Notes: generated by a model not told the origin, from the sequence alone. A stretch of DNA of 34,902 nucleotides from Branchiostoma floridae (GCF_000003815.2 NC_049990.1:22804781-22839682), one strand, 5' to 3'. Positions 23,024 to 33,227 are shown, counted from the stretch's first letter. A program made the numbers and translations.

Positions 23024-23430
23024 CTATGGAAGAGAGGGGAAGGAACGGAGACCGTGGCGTTAACACTACTTTACTGATTTTACTTGAGATATGATTTTGA
23101 AGGTCCACTCCAACATTTACAATGCAAAAGGGTAACTTACAGAACATACACAGTACAAAACAGACAAATATTCACACATTTAGATTTTGATGAATATTCA
23201 AGATTTAATAAGTCTTCAGATATCATCGGGGCTAATTGAATCATGTTGTATCCGGCCTTCAATGAACGAATGAAATACCTGTATTGTACATTAAATTTTA
23301 TGCTCTTACAAGCTAGGTACAGGTCATGGTGATAAAAAGTAGAAATGCAAAACTGTGATGTAAGAATGGGGTACTTTATAAGTACTGCATCTACAATGTT
23401 TATCTAACTGTAGAAGGACAAGAACGTTAC
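23024..23430 (-). other. Filamin gene intron (407 bp)
   Basis: AT-rich, non-coding, GT-AG bounded. I see nothing else in it. Confidence 0.8.
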
Positions 23431-23550
23431 CTTGTATATGCTCTCCACCGTACTTGATTTCCAGCAGATGCCGCCCCCCCTCCTGAGGACGGATGGTCAG
23501 CCCGAAGGTGCCGTTCATGTTGTCCTTCAGGTCAATGTCTGCACGTTTGG
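23431..23550 (-). CDS. Filamin-repeat protein, exon truncated by gap
   Basis: The reading frame runs out of the gap as ADIDLKDNMNGTFGLTIRP, then GGRHLLEIKYGGEHIQG, the middle and end of a filamin repeat. It ends at donor CAAG|GTAACG in phase 1, joining to GSPF of the next exon, as the filamin signature H-I-x-G-S-P-F requires. The acceptor is probably inside the N run; a GTGCAG just before ACATTG at 23537 is an alternative. Confidence 0.85.
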
Positions 23551-24326
23551 NNNNNNNNNNNNNNNNNNNNNNNNNNNNNNNNNNNNNNNNNNNNNNNNNN
23601 NNNNNNNNNNNNNNNNNNNNNNNNNNNNNNNNNNNNNNNNNNNNNNNNNNNNNNNNNNNNNNNNNNNNNNNNNNNNNNNNNNNNNNNNNNNNNNNNNNNN
23701 NNNNNNNNNNNNNNNNNNNNNNNNNNNNNNNNNNNNNNNNNNNNNNNNNNNNNNNNNNNNNNNNNNNNNNNNNNNNNNNNNNNNNNNNNNNNNNNNNNNN
23801 NNNNNNNNNNNNNNNNNNNNNNNNNNNNNNNNNNNNNNNNNNNNNNNNNNNNNNNNNNNNNNNNNNNNNNNNNNNNNNNNNNNNNNNNNNNNNNNNNNNN
23901 NNNNNNNNNNNNNNNNNNNNNNNNNNNNNNNNNNNNNNNNNNNNNNNNNNNNNNNNNNNNNNNNNNNNNNNNNNNNNNNNNNNNNNNNNNNNNNNNNNNN
24001 NNNNNNNNNNNNNNNNNNNNNNNNNNNNNNNNNNNNNNNNNNNNNNNNNNNNNNNNNNNNNNNNNNNNNNNNNNNNNNNNNNNNNNNNNNNNNNNNNNNN
24101 NNNNNNNNNNNNNNNNNNNNNNNNNNNNNNNNNNNNNNNNNNNNNNNNNNNNNNNNNNNNNNNNNNNNNNNNNNNNNNNNNNNNNNNNNNNNNNNNNNNN
24201 NNNNNNNNNNNNNNNNNNNNNNNNNNNNNNNNNNNNNNNNNNNNNNNNNNNNNNNNNNNNNNNNNNNNNNNNNNNNNNNNNNNNNNNNNNNNNNNNNNNN
24301 NNNNNNNNNNNNNNNNNNNNNNNNNN
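23551..24326. other. Assembly gap (776 N) inside the filamin gene
   Basis: At least the end of one filamin repeat and the start of the next must be encoded here, since the exons on either side do not abut within one repeat. Confidence 0.9.
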
Positions 24327-24393
24327 CTGTAAGTGATATAGATAGATATAAATTAGCAATGACATACAAATCAATGGGTTTTATAAAATAAAG

Positions 24394-24440
24394 GCGGGTG
24401 CCAACGCATAATCTGCCTAAGATTATGCGCTGGCACCTGC
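24394..24440. repeat. 21-bp inverted repeat (hairpin) in filamin intron
   Basis: Left arm 24394-24414 and right arm 24420-24440 are complementary with two mismatches around a 5-base loop (core GCATAATCT / AGATTATGC). GCATAATCTGAG follows directly, a further partial copy. It could be a small MITE or the end of one. Confidence 0.85.
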
Positions 24441-24658
24441 ATAATCTGAGTTAATTTTTTAAATACTAGGTTTCAATCTCATCAAATCCCCTCATTTTGA
24501 TTTCATACATTCATGTAAAAGCCTGTGCGCTCGGAATGAACAGTCATCATCCATCCGGTACCCCCAACATAGTATCTGCCGCTGTGTTAGACAGTACTAG
24601 TATTATATTAGTTGTCAAGTCACTTGCAAACACCATAAACAAGCATTTCCCAACTTAC

Positions 24659-24769
24659 CCGGCACTTTGGGGTAGTAGTAGCACCGGTAACTGTTGGGCC
24701 GGTCAGTCATCGGCACCATGCGGACATCGATGTCGTTCTTCAGGCCGCTCATCATAACTTCCGGGGTAC
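24659..24769 (-). CDS. Filamin-repeat protein, 111-bp exon
   Basis: The acceptor CACACTTAG and donor CCGG|GTAAGT give a symmetric phase-1 exon. It encodes TPEVMMSGLKNDIDVRMVPM followed by NSYRCYYYPKVPG, the central strands of a filamin repeat, where related proteins have V...Y...Y.P..PG. The join to the exon at 25412-25224 is in frame. Confidence 0.85.
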
Positions 24770-25223
24770 CTAAGTGTGCAATGGGTACAAAAATGCAATG
24801 AACTTCACGTCATCAATATAATATTCGTTTATATGTCGTTTTTCTGGTACCTTGGTGAGCAGTAGTACCACCTAATAGATCAATATCCATCAAATCCATC
24901 ATTTGCGGTACAACAAGAATCAAATGTTAGTAGCCTAATAGCCAAAGTATTTTAGTCCTATTCAAAGTTTCTTTGTTCGAATATGCTCCATCGATCGCAG
25001 CGGAAAATTTCAAGGCTACTTAGTATAGAATAAGATTCTCATAATGTCTCAATGTCGGGAAATATTTGCCTAATTTGCATAAAGAGCCCTAGAACCATAA
25101 TGTTCCACCTGGGCCATAGAACATCATACCTAAGATCAAAACTGATCGGGATATTCTATATGATATTAGACAAATCGTGGACAGGGTGGGCTACGAAATG
25201 ATCAGGTTCCTGGACGAACTCAC
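24770..25223 (-). other. Filamin gene intron (454 bp)
   Basis: Non-coding, GT-AG bounded, no repeat recognised. Confidence 0.75.
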
Positions 25224-25412
25224 CTGGCCCGGCCTCGGAGCCATCGATGATGAACTCCGCCTCCTCTCCCACCTTAGCCTCGCGCAGGCCCCGTCCCCGC
25301 ACCACTACCTTCTCGTGGCTGACCAGGGCATCCCGAGACGCGCGCGCGTCTCCGTAGATCGGGGACCGTGCGATGGGCAGGTCACTCCAGTTCACGTCCA
25401 CCACGTGCTCAC
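25224..25412 (-). CDS. Filamin-repeat protein, most 5' visible exon
   Basis: The 189-bp symmetric phase-1 exon has acceptor GTCTTCCCAG and donor CCAG|GTGAGT. It encodes GEHVVDVNWSDLPIARSP (the end of one repeat; ARSP replaces the usual PGSP), then VVVRGRGLREAKVGEEAEFI and IDGSEAGPG (the start of the next). Upstream exons must lie to the right, but none is recognisable before the gap at 25710. The transposase-like gene at 25811-27721 may sit inside an intron of this gene on the opposite strand. Confidence 0.87.
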
Positions 25413-25709
25413 CTGGGAAGACACGTTGTTAAGTGGACATTCTTTATACAGCTGTCGACGATGTATGTACTAGTTTTCTGATAATAAGATTCATCCTCAT
25501 AATAATAAAAACATAATTATTGTATATTGTCTGATCTTAGGCCAAATATTCAGCCTAGACGTCTTTCCGATCTAGAATGGATCGTCTTTAAAAAGAATGA
25601 CCCACTACGTCTACGTCAAATGTGAATTTGCACGTGACTCGAGCAGTGAGTCAAAAGTAATCTCCATGCAGCTTCCTCCGTGGCAAGACAGTAACATATG
25701 CTGGGGAAG
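25413..25709. other. Non-coding sequence between filamin exon and transposase-like gene
   Basis: No supportable exon is visible. The part next to the gap may belong to the 5' end of the plus-strand transposase-like gene, but no matching frame can be assigned. Confidence 0.5.
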
Positions 25710-25809
25710 NNNNNNNNNNNNNNNNNNNNNNNNNNNNNNNNNNNNNNNNNNNNNNNNNNNNNNNNNNNNNNNNNNNNNNNNNNNNNNNNNNNNNNNNNNN
25801 NNNNNNNNN
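25710..25809. other. 100-N gap at the 5' side of the transposase-like gene
   Basis: It has placeholder length. The frame on the right enters it without a stop, so the N-terminus of that protein is missing. Confidence 0.9.
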
Positions 25810-25810
25810 A

Positions 25811-27721
25811 GGAAGGAAGCGCTACTTCAAAACGGACTACAAGACGCATGTAAAGCTGGAGGACAGATGTGGTGACCACTGCATTGCATTTGCCCTGAGT
25901 GAAAAGGGCAAGGAAACATTGTCAGTGAGATGCAACCACAGCCATGAGATCGCATGTGAACGATGTAGTGAGATAGACAGTAGTGTTCTTGAAGTGCAAA
26001 AGATGATTGAGGAAGAAGGCCTCCTCACAGAGGAACACAAGAGTCGACTATGTTTTACCTTTGAGCAGTCATCTTCCGCCATTTACAGCTGGAAGTCCCA
26101 TTTACTGCGAGCAGTTAACCAGGATCTTGCCAAACAATCTGCTTTGCAGCAGCTAGATACAAAGTCGGCTCTGATAGTTATGGACTGGGCAATGAAGTTC
26201 CTGCCATTGAAGTACAGGGAGCAGATGACAGACTTCTTTGGAAAGCGTGGAAGGAGCTGGCATGTGTCGGCAGTAATCACGAAGGGAGACGAAGGCAAGT
26301 ATGACGTCGAGTGCTTTGTCCACATTTTCAACAACTGCCGACAGGACTGGTCAGCTGTCTGTGCTATTCTGCAAAGTGTGCTTCAGACCATCAAGTCCGA
26401 GAATCCTTCGCTGACAAATGTGTTTTTGAGATCGGACAATGCAGGGTGTTATCACTGTGCTCCGCTGATCTTGTCTCTGCCAGCGATCGGTAAGAAAACT
26501 GGCATCTCAGTTCTGCGCTTCGACTTCTCAGACCCTCAGGCAGGCAAGGACATTTGCGACCGCAAGATAGCATCCATGAAGACTCACATAAGAAGGTATG
26601 TCAATGAAAAACATGATGTCTTAACAGCTGAACACATGAAAGAAGCGCTGGAGTCCCATGGAGGCGTCAAGGGCTGTAGAATTGCTGTGGCGCAAACAGA
26701 TGAGGCGAACAAAGAGCAAGCAAGACAAAAATGGGAGGGTGTCAAATCATGGAACAATTTCATGTTTGAAACTGATGAAGACATACGAGTCTGGAAAGCC
26801 TTTGGCGTTGGGGTCGGAGAAGTGGTTACCTTTGCAACAGTGCCACAGACACATGACCTTCCAACCCTGACAATCACAGCACCGTTTGGTCCCCCACAGT
26901 CACACACGAGCCACATAACAACATCAGCAGGTGGGACAAAGTCAGCGTTGTTCTGCTGCCCTGAGCCAGGATGTGTGGCAGCCTTCAGCTCAGCGAACAA
27001 GCTAGAAGACCACATGGATGTTGGAGAACACTGTAAAGAACTGGAGCGAGAGTCTACATACGACAAAATACGCAAGCAGTGGGCTCAAGCAGTGACTGGA
27101 ATAGCTCATGGCCCTGGCCTAGCCTCACAGTCACTTGGAGAAGGATCCGGAGTTGGCGTCGGGGGATCCGCCCAAGTTGTCAATGAAGGCTGGGCAATCC
27201 GGACTGTGAAAGGCGGCCAACGGATGTCAGACAAGATGAAGACCTACCTAACTGACATTTTCAATCAGGGGGCGAAGTCTGGACAGAAAGCTGATGCTGT
27301 GCAAGTGGCCCATGAGATGCAGCACGTTAGGGGAGCTGATGGGAAGCTGTTGTTCCAGCCCAGCGAGTGGCGCACAGCCAAGCAGATTACAAGCTATTTT
27401 GCAAGACTTTCAGCAGCACAAAGACAGAAAGAAAGCACAGAATCAGAGAACACTGACATGGAAGCGATAGATGAGGAAAGCGAGTGGCAAGAGCTGCGAA
27501 AGACAGTGTATACTAGCATTGACTACAGCCATCCTGTCATGTTTGAAGACATTAACTTGTGCGAACTGGCTAAAACCAAAGGTCTCAAATCGCTAAAGCT
27601 AAAGCAACTAAAGTGCATATCAGATCATTTCCATCTACCCATTACAGGTTCCATGGCGAGGAAAGTCTCTTTCATACAGGCATTAGAGAACATCCTATCC
27701 ACATGCACATGTGCAAGTTGA
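25811..27721 (+). CDS. Transposase-like protein with RNase H-like motifs and a C2H2-type finger (5' end in gap)
   Basis: The frame is open from the first base after the gap (GRKRYFKTDYKTHV...) through ATG 25919 to TGA at 27721, so the real start lies upstream and at least 636 residues are visible. Three acidic motifs appear in the order expected of a DDE nuclease: SALIVMDWAMKFLP, NVFLRSDNAGCYH, then FDFSDPQAGKDICDRKIASM. A C2H2-type finger follows (CCPEPGCVAAFSSANKLEDH, then GEH). The C-terminal third has conserved-looking helices (MKTYLTDIFNQG, QYT-like linker). There are no introns or frameshifts, consistent with a mobile-element or domesticated-element gene. I recall sizeable invertebrate families of this type; the superfamily is not assigned, and the DDE reading is my inference from motif order. 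Confidence 0.75.
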   Translation, partial: GRKRYFKTDYKTHVKLEDRCGDHCIAFALSEKGKETLSVRCNHSHEIACERCSEIDSSVLEVQKMIEEEGLLTEEHKSRLCFTFEQSSSAIYSWKSHLLRAVNQDLAKQSALQQLDTKSALIVMDWAMKFLPLKYREQMTDFFGKRGRSWHVSAVITKGDEGKYDVECFVHIFNNCRQDWSAVCAILQSVLQTIKSENPSLTNVFLRSDNAGCYHCAPLILSLPAIGKKTGISVLRFDFSDPQAGKDICDRKIASMKTHIRRYVNEKHDVLTAEHMKEALESHGGVKGCRIAVAQTDEANKEQARQKWEGVKSWNNFMFETDEDIRVWKAFGVGVGEVVTFATVPQTHDLPTLTITAPFGPPQSHTSHITTSAGGTKSALFCCPEPGCVAAFSSANKLEDHMDVGEHCKELERESTYDKIRKQWAQAVTGIAHGPGLASQSLGEGSGVGVGGSAQVVNEGWAIRTVKGGQRMSDKMKTYLTDIFNQGAKSGQKADAVQVAHEMQHVRGADGKLLFQPSEWRTAKQITSYFARLSAAQRQKESTESENTDMEAIDEESEWQELRKTVYTSIDYSHPVMFEDINLCELAKTKGLKSLKLKQLKCISDHFHLPITGSMARKVSFIQALENILSTCTCAS

Positions 27722-29686
27722 TTTGTTTTTAATTTGACAGCATAATGACAGCATCAAGGTTTGTAGCATAACTTTTACAACCTTTAACAACATGTCAAGT
27801 TCAAGGCCTGGCCAGAATCTGTCACCAATTACAATTTAAAATTTACTTCAGATCCAGCTTATTGTACCATTCCAACAAAACTGAACTTGTGCATTTGTGA
27901 AAATGCGTTTCAACAGTGTGTTGGTGTATTTTTCAGATATAGTGCGCTCCATTGTAATATGGTTATACATGTATATGTTTGTTGTTTGTTTGTGTCTATA
28001 TTTAGAGGCTTGTAGGTTTGTCATAAACTTAATGTTTATGGTCTGTCCTTATGGTGATAAATGAATGAACAGTCATAGCAAATCATTGGTATACTACAGT
28101 TTGTCCTTAGTAGTATACCTGTACGTAAGGGGTAAAGCTAAAGTACATGCACAAATGACTTATGTACATGTATTCTTTTCAAAATAGCCTTATAATTGAC
28201 CTTTGTTATGGTATTATTTCTAGAATTTTCAATATGTATGAAGTAGTTCTGCATCCATGTGCCCTGTGTATTAAACAGTTTTGCATTCTTGGAGTACTGG
28301 TAACCCCCATGTACAGCCTTTTTTCATTGTGTAGGACATATAAGTTATAAGCATTGATTTGGCAAGGCACCTACTTAATGACATTAGAAAGCAAAAATGA
28401 AAATGTGTAAAATCAGCATAAGTAACCTTATGTCCCCCATGCAGAGCCCCAAATTTATATTGCTAAATTATTGTAGCATTTTATGATAGTTATGTATGGT
28501 TTCCAAACACTTACACAACAATTTTCCATAACTTATCCCCATAGCAACACATCATTACATGATTTGATATAGACCAAAACCCGAAAAATCCCCATACAGA
28601 CCCCCCTCTCACGGCTCGCGTTATGTATGGCCCAATTAGATGACGATTGTTTTTTAATAAGTTGATGTTCCTCTGTCCAACAACATTGAAACCATTCACC
28701 AGACCCACTGGGTATAGAAAATATTCCGCCTTAAAAAGAACTAAAATTCACAGAGATGAAAATTCTGCTTTTAGTGGTTCTAGTAACCCCCAAGTACACC
28801 CTCTCAAGTTCAATGTTTCATCTTCAACTTTTGGTCTGTGAAACTAGGGAGTCCATGCTGTATGAAAACACAAAGATTATATTCTCATCGTTATCACATT
28901 TATTAGCGTAGCCATCGCAAGTTCGGTAATTTTCAGTCATAAATTGTTGGATTTTCGAGGGTCTCTGAGGGGGGTCCCATATCTCCACAATGAAAAATAG
29001 CTGGAGGGTTTTAACTATATGGCTGTTCATAGTTCCACATACCTATCACACATACAAAGTATGAGCCGATTTGGCCGACCCCCATCTTCCGGCCCCTGCC
29101 TGGTTTTGCCTGGTTTTCTCGTGCAATGACTCTTAAAAACTGTTTATTTTGCTGGGGTCCGGCAGACGGACTAAACACATACTTTCCGTTATAATTTACC
29201 CAAAATTGTGCCAATCTCTGTAAAGAGTTAGGAGATGGTATAACAGATATGTAATAACAAGGTCACGGAATTGATTTTTCTTCAGATCAAAAATGTCCCC
29301 CCCCCCCAAAAAAAAAATGGCACTTCCAAATTTACGCCTGGGGTCCAAACGGACCCCACTCGGGTGTTTGACGGTTAATAGATATAAGTGAGGAAATACA
29401 ATTTCGACTAGATGTACAAACAAAATCCGTATTCGTAGTGTTTCAACTATGGCATGGAAGTAATTAGTTGACGTATTTTATTCTAGACATTTTATTTGAT
29501 GTTTAGCTATAGGTAAGTGGTGTTGGGTTTTATAAACCTTATGATACCGTGTAGCTACTGAAACACCTACATCCGGATTCCGTTAACACATTAATATACT
29601 CTCCAGCTTTGCGTTGATCTAACATCAATAACTTTGATCAGCATTTGCTGTGTCTCGATACACCTTCCGAAGAAATAAGCTCTCGA
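27722..29686. other. Non-coding AT-rich sequence with scattered short repeats
   Basis: Phrases such as GTAACCCCCATGTACAGCC (about 28299) and GTAACCCCCAAGTACACCC (about 28784) recur. A C11/A run occurs near 29297-29317. No exon with domain content was found. Confidence 0.55.
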
Positions 29687-29949
29687 AAATCTCATGCTAT
29701 GATTTGTACTTTCGCGTCATATTGTAGGAGACCTTGACTTGCTGAATCTACTCTATTTAGCCAAATTTACTATGGCAGGGTACAAAACTGCAAAAACAAA
29801 TGTTCTTCTCTAACAAATCTCATGCTATGATTTGTACTTTCGCGTCATATGATAGAGGAACTTGACTTGTTGAATCTACTCTATTTGGCTAGATTTACAA
29901 TTATATAATAGCAGGGTACAACCACGGCAAAATGAAATGTCCTTCTGAC
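29687..29949. repeat. Tandem duplication of about 128 bp next to the LRR-exon donor site
   Basis: AAATCTCATGCTATGATTTG begins at 29687 and again at 29815. Both copies continue through CTTTCGCGTCATAT, TGAATCTACTCTATTT, GCAGGGTACAA and TTCTTCTC/CCTTCTGAC, with small indels. The second copy ends within 5 bp of the splice donor at 29953. Confidence 0.88.
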
Positions 29950-29953
29950 TTAC

Positions 29954-30374
29954 CTAGCCGGGAGATGCGGTTGTCAGCAAGGTAAAGATGACTTAAGTAC
30001 GATAGACCGAAGAAAGCCCTTGGCTGTATAGCTGAAACATTCGACTTTCGGATGTTCAGATGGTTGAGGCGCTCGATGCGAAGGTTCTGAAAAGATTGCT
30101 CAAGGAGCGTCGAAGAAGAGAGGTGTTCGATGATGATTGATTGGGTCTCTCTTGGGAAGTCGGTTGGTATAGCGTCAAGGCATACGGGAAAGACGTATGT
30201 TCCTCCATGCCCAACCCAGCTACAGGACGAACCTTTCCCATTTGGATTGGGACAGCGACATGAAAACACCACTCTAGTAAAACAGTCGTCAGGACATCGT
30301 TGTGCCGCTTCTGGCACGAGAAGTAGGTGATTGGAGACAAGAAGGAGCCAGAACAGTGCCTTCCGTCCAGCCAT
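29954..30374 (-). CDS. First exon of a secreted or membrane LRR protein
   Basis: ATG 30374 (context AAGATGG) starts a signal peptide: MAGRKALFWLLLVSNHLLLV, cleavage expected near EAAQ. A cysteine-rich LRR N-terminal cap follows (CPDDC, SCRC, SCSW, VCLDAIPTDFP). LRRs follow (SIIIEHLSSSTLLEQSF, RLNHLNIRKSNVSAIQPRAF, YLSHLYLADNRISRL). The exon ends at the consensus donor CTAG|GTAAGT (intron from 29953), phase 1. Later exons should lie to the left, but none is recognisable between here and the transposase-like gene, so the gene either has a long intron or is a fragment. Extracellular LRR proteins of this layout include receptors and matrix or adhesion proteins; which one cannot be told. Confidence 0.83.
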
Positions 30375-30625
30375 CTTGGTGCTGTGCTTAGGCGGAATTC
30401 GTCTTGGGTCTGGACCTCATGATGAAATGCATGAAAATCAAATTCCCTGTCCTTGTTTACTCCTTCCCCAAGGATACATTGATGTGATAAATACGTCTGA
30501 TGACCTGTTCTAGTTACTATATAATATACATATATATATATAAATCAATATTGATATAGTTCGAACTTTGAACCCACCGTCTGATCTGTATGGATATTCG
30601 AACCGTGAAAAGCCTTCTCGCTGTT
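30375..30625. other. Upstream region of the LRR-protein exon
   Basis: The presumed 5' UTR/promoter of the minus-strand gene. It contains an (AT)n run near 30527-30542. No other signal is clear. Confidence 0.45.
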
Positions 30626-30856
30626 AAGGTGCACTCTCACTGCCCTTGCGTCACGCATGCTTCACTGTGGGGTTCGAAAAATACTCGAATTTCAGAGATA
30701 AAGACGAATTTTCTTACTTTTTGTGCATTTTGTCGTCTTCTAAGCCATACTTTTACGTACTACGCAATATCTGAATTACAAAAATATCAAAAATACCAAT
30801 ACAGTGACGCAGTGAACGAACCCCGCAGTGACGCAAGTGCAGCGAGAATGCACCTT
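30626..30856. mobile_element. MITE-like element, 231 bp, with imperfect terminal inverted repeats
   Basis: The left end AAGGTGCACTCTCACTGC is matched by the complement of the right end, AAGGTGCATTCTCGCTGC. The match continues inward over TTGCGTCAC and GGGGTTCG. No coding capacity. I could not define a convincing target-site duplication. Confidence 0.75.
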
Positions 30857-31029
30857 TTGTGTTGAGAATCAACGTTAGATTTTGTACAGCTTGCCCCGTC
30901 TTTAATGCCAGTAATCAACCGTTTCCAACAGTTGTAGTAGAAAGTATAAATGATTCCAGACCAGGAATAACAATACCTGTGATTTCCTTTGCAGCATCTT
31001 ATTTAATCATTACATATAGGGTAGAGGTA

Positions 31030-32520
31030 GTTCCGTGGGGCTTGTTATTTCCTTAAAAAATGGAGATATAGTTTTCTGTGTGTCTATCTGTTGTGGTTCC
31101 GGATTTTTGTAGCCAGCATATGTGACTCAAAAACATACGGATGGATTAAAATGATATTTCGTTTGTGGGTAGGTGTTAGGAAGGCGAAGGTTAAGGTCAT
31201 TTTTGGACCCCCTGGTATGTGACGTTGGTACTGCAGCAGAAATTATGCTATTTAAAATCTTTTGACCTGGATGTGTTATGGTCTTGACACTCAACATTTT
31301 GATCGGTGTAAGGTATTTCCATAATCAGGCTGTTCTCATTTAAATGTCGAAATGCTGTCGCCTGACTTTACACCTTGATATGGAGCAAATTATAGCCAAC
31401 ATCACTGGTTCCTTCACTTTTCCACAACCCCTGTAATGTTTTACAAAAGATGCCGACAACATTCGTATTGGTTGATTGCCTAGAAGATTATTATAGCCAC
31501 AGGTGGGATTTCACACCCTAAAAAATGGCTGTCGCCTGAGAAGAAACGAAGAATTCAAGTAGTAGCCAAAAATGTATCAATTCAGTTCCCAGAATGATTG
31601 TTCAGTAGGTGAAACCAGCTACCCAGGCCCACTGCCCGGTCACGTCAGATCGCTCCTGTCACTGATCTTGGAGGCTGTGTGAGGTAGTTTATGCCTGTCG
31701 CCAGATTCTGTAACAAACGTTACCACCACGAGTACGATGGTTGCCACGGTTATATTATCCACGTATAAGGCAAGAAATGACCGTTTTTGTGACGCTGTAC
31801 AGCTTTTCTGGTTTTCTAAAGAAACAAGAAAGGGTTGTTGACCGCCATTTGTATCCCACCTTGCTTAAAAACATGTTGTACAGAAATGACTGTAACAAAC
31901 GTTACCATTGTTTAATGCTGTCTAAGATGTCTATTTGACCTGGTGTAAAAAAGCTGCCCACTTTTCAAATGCCCCTAAGGACATCCACTTATACCTAAAT
32001 GATGTAATCAATAAGGTAAGTCCTTTCGAAGAAAACAGGATAAAGTCTACTGTTGTAACAAACGTTACCAGTAACGTTTGTTACCTGCCCTGTAATGCAT
32101 TACCAATGGGACCGAAAATAAAAAGTTGCCATTTTTTGGCTATGGTTAAAAGAGGAATTTTCCTAAACAACCAGGTAGTTTTCACTGAAAATAAAGCCGG
32201 TTTATTTTTCGACCAAAAAAAGGCCATTTTCGACATTTTAATGAGAACGAGTGATTCACGTTGTTTATGAGCCCTTAACTTTCCACAAAACAACGCCAAA
32301 ATCCGTACCATTTTAGGGCACAATTCATCCTGGGGCAACCCCGTTACACGCATGCGTCGGCTTGTTACCTCCATGAAAAATGAATGTATAGTTTTCGGTC
32401 TGTTTGTGTGTCCGGACATCCGGATATTTGCTGTCAGCATAAGCATAACTCAAGAACCTCTTGATGTATACATAACCAAGCATAAATTATGCAGATGTAA
32501 TGGTCATTTGCATAATCAGA
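31030..32520. repeat. Mosaic of dispersed repeats
   Basis: A motif block (TATAGTTTTC.GT.TGT, then CCGGAT.TTTG.....CAGCATA, then ACTCAA.AAC) occurs near 31065 and again near 32387. CTGTCGCCTGA-type phrases recur near 31352, 31528 and 31694, and GTAACAAACGTTAC recurs as listed separately. No coding sequence is supported. Confidence 0.6.
31710..32084. repeat. Three direct and one inverted copy of GTAACAAACGTTAC
   Basis: Exact 14-mers lie at 31710-31723, 31892-31905 and 32055-32068, and the exact reverse complement lies at 32071-32084, two bases after the third copy. The last pair forms a perfect 14-bp inverted repeat. Confidence 0.95.
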
Positions 32521-32546
32521 ATATTTAATGGAGGTATGCTGTCTCC

Positions 32547-32586
32547 GTGTGTGTGTGTGTGGTGTGTGTGTGTGGTGTGTGTGTGT

Positions 32587-32630
<44 letters not shown>
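32547..32630. repeat. GT microsatellite
   Basis: About 84 bp of GT repeats with three GG interruptions at the 5' side, then an uninterrupted run. Frames across it on both strands are artefacts. Confidence 0.97.
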
Positions 32631-32632
<2 letters not shown>

Positions 32633-33086
32633 CAAGATAACTCAGACCGGCTGGGTGGATTCGTTTCATACTTGGTGTGTGGGTTCAACCCACGGATCTG
32701 CAATTGTAAATTGTTCAAAATTACTAAATTCGAAAGTCCACATTTGGGGATCCGGAGGTCTATAACACGGGTAAGCACAGTTTTGTCTTGCTAAGTAAAA
32801 CACAAAACAACCTTGATGTTGACAATTGGGAAGCGAGGGGATCCAAATACCCCACCAAACAATAACGCTTGACTGGTTACCTGACGCTGACGCAACTTAA
32901 AAATGTATGCAAATCTAAGTGAACATGGCTGCCCATTGGCTGAAGCAGAAACCTAAACAACAGGCAGGTTATGGGGTTATACGCAAACCTTCAGATCTAC
33001 ACAGAACTAAAACTATATGTCCTACTAACTTCCTTCCATGTCAAGGCTGTTGTACGAGACCGCATTAATATTGTAGAATTTCAACA
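32631..33086. other. Upstream region of the plus-strand secreted-protein exon
   Basis: Non-coding. It probably contains the promoter and 5' UTR of the gene whose first exon starts at 33087, though no TATA or initiator stands out. Confidence 0.4.
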
Positions 33087-33227
33087 ATGTATCTGAATTA
33101 TTTGGGTCTGGTTCTTCTTCTCATGGAGTGCACCGGCCAACCAGTACTCAATTGCCGGAGCCAGGAAGAGAGATGTGTCTGTAACCCAGTGGTGAACGTT
33201 GGGGGCCAGGCTTGTTACTTCGACGGG
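33087..33227 (+). CDS. First exon of a small secreted cysteine-containing protein
   Basis: ATG 33087 opens a signal peptide (MYLNYLGLVLLLMECTG). A short mature part with four cysteines follows (NCRSQEERCVCNP, GGQACYFDG), then a phase-0 donor GACGGG|GTACGTGAG. The exon is 47 codons, too short to stand out in a frame scan. The next candidate exon, at 34554, starts in phase 0 and encodes a coiled coil. Signal peptide, cysteines, then a trimerising coil is the layout of fibrinogen-domain lectins, C-type lectins and similar secreted proteins; the C-terminal domain lies beyond the window, so the class is not decided. Confidence 0.6.

Noticed and set aside
23432-24391. Long frames on both strands across 23551-24326
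   Set aside because: Created by the 776-N run; only the filamin exon on the left side has real coding evidence.
26584-27075. 163-codon minus-strand frame
   Set aside because: Shadow of the transposase-like gene on the plus strand.
32434-32794. His/Thr and Cys/Val repeat proteins over the GT tract
   Set aside because: Artefacts of a dinucleotide microsatellite read in several frames.
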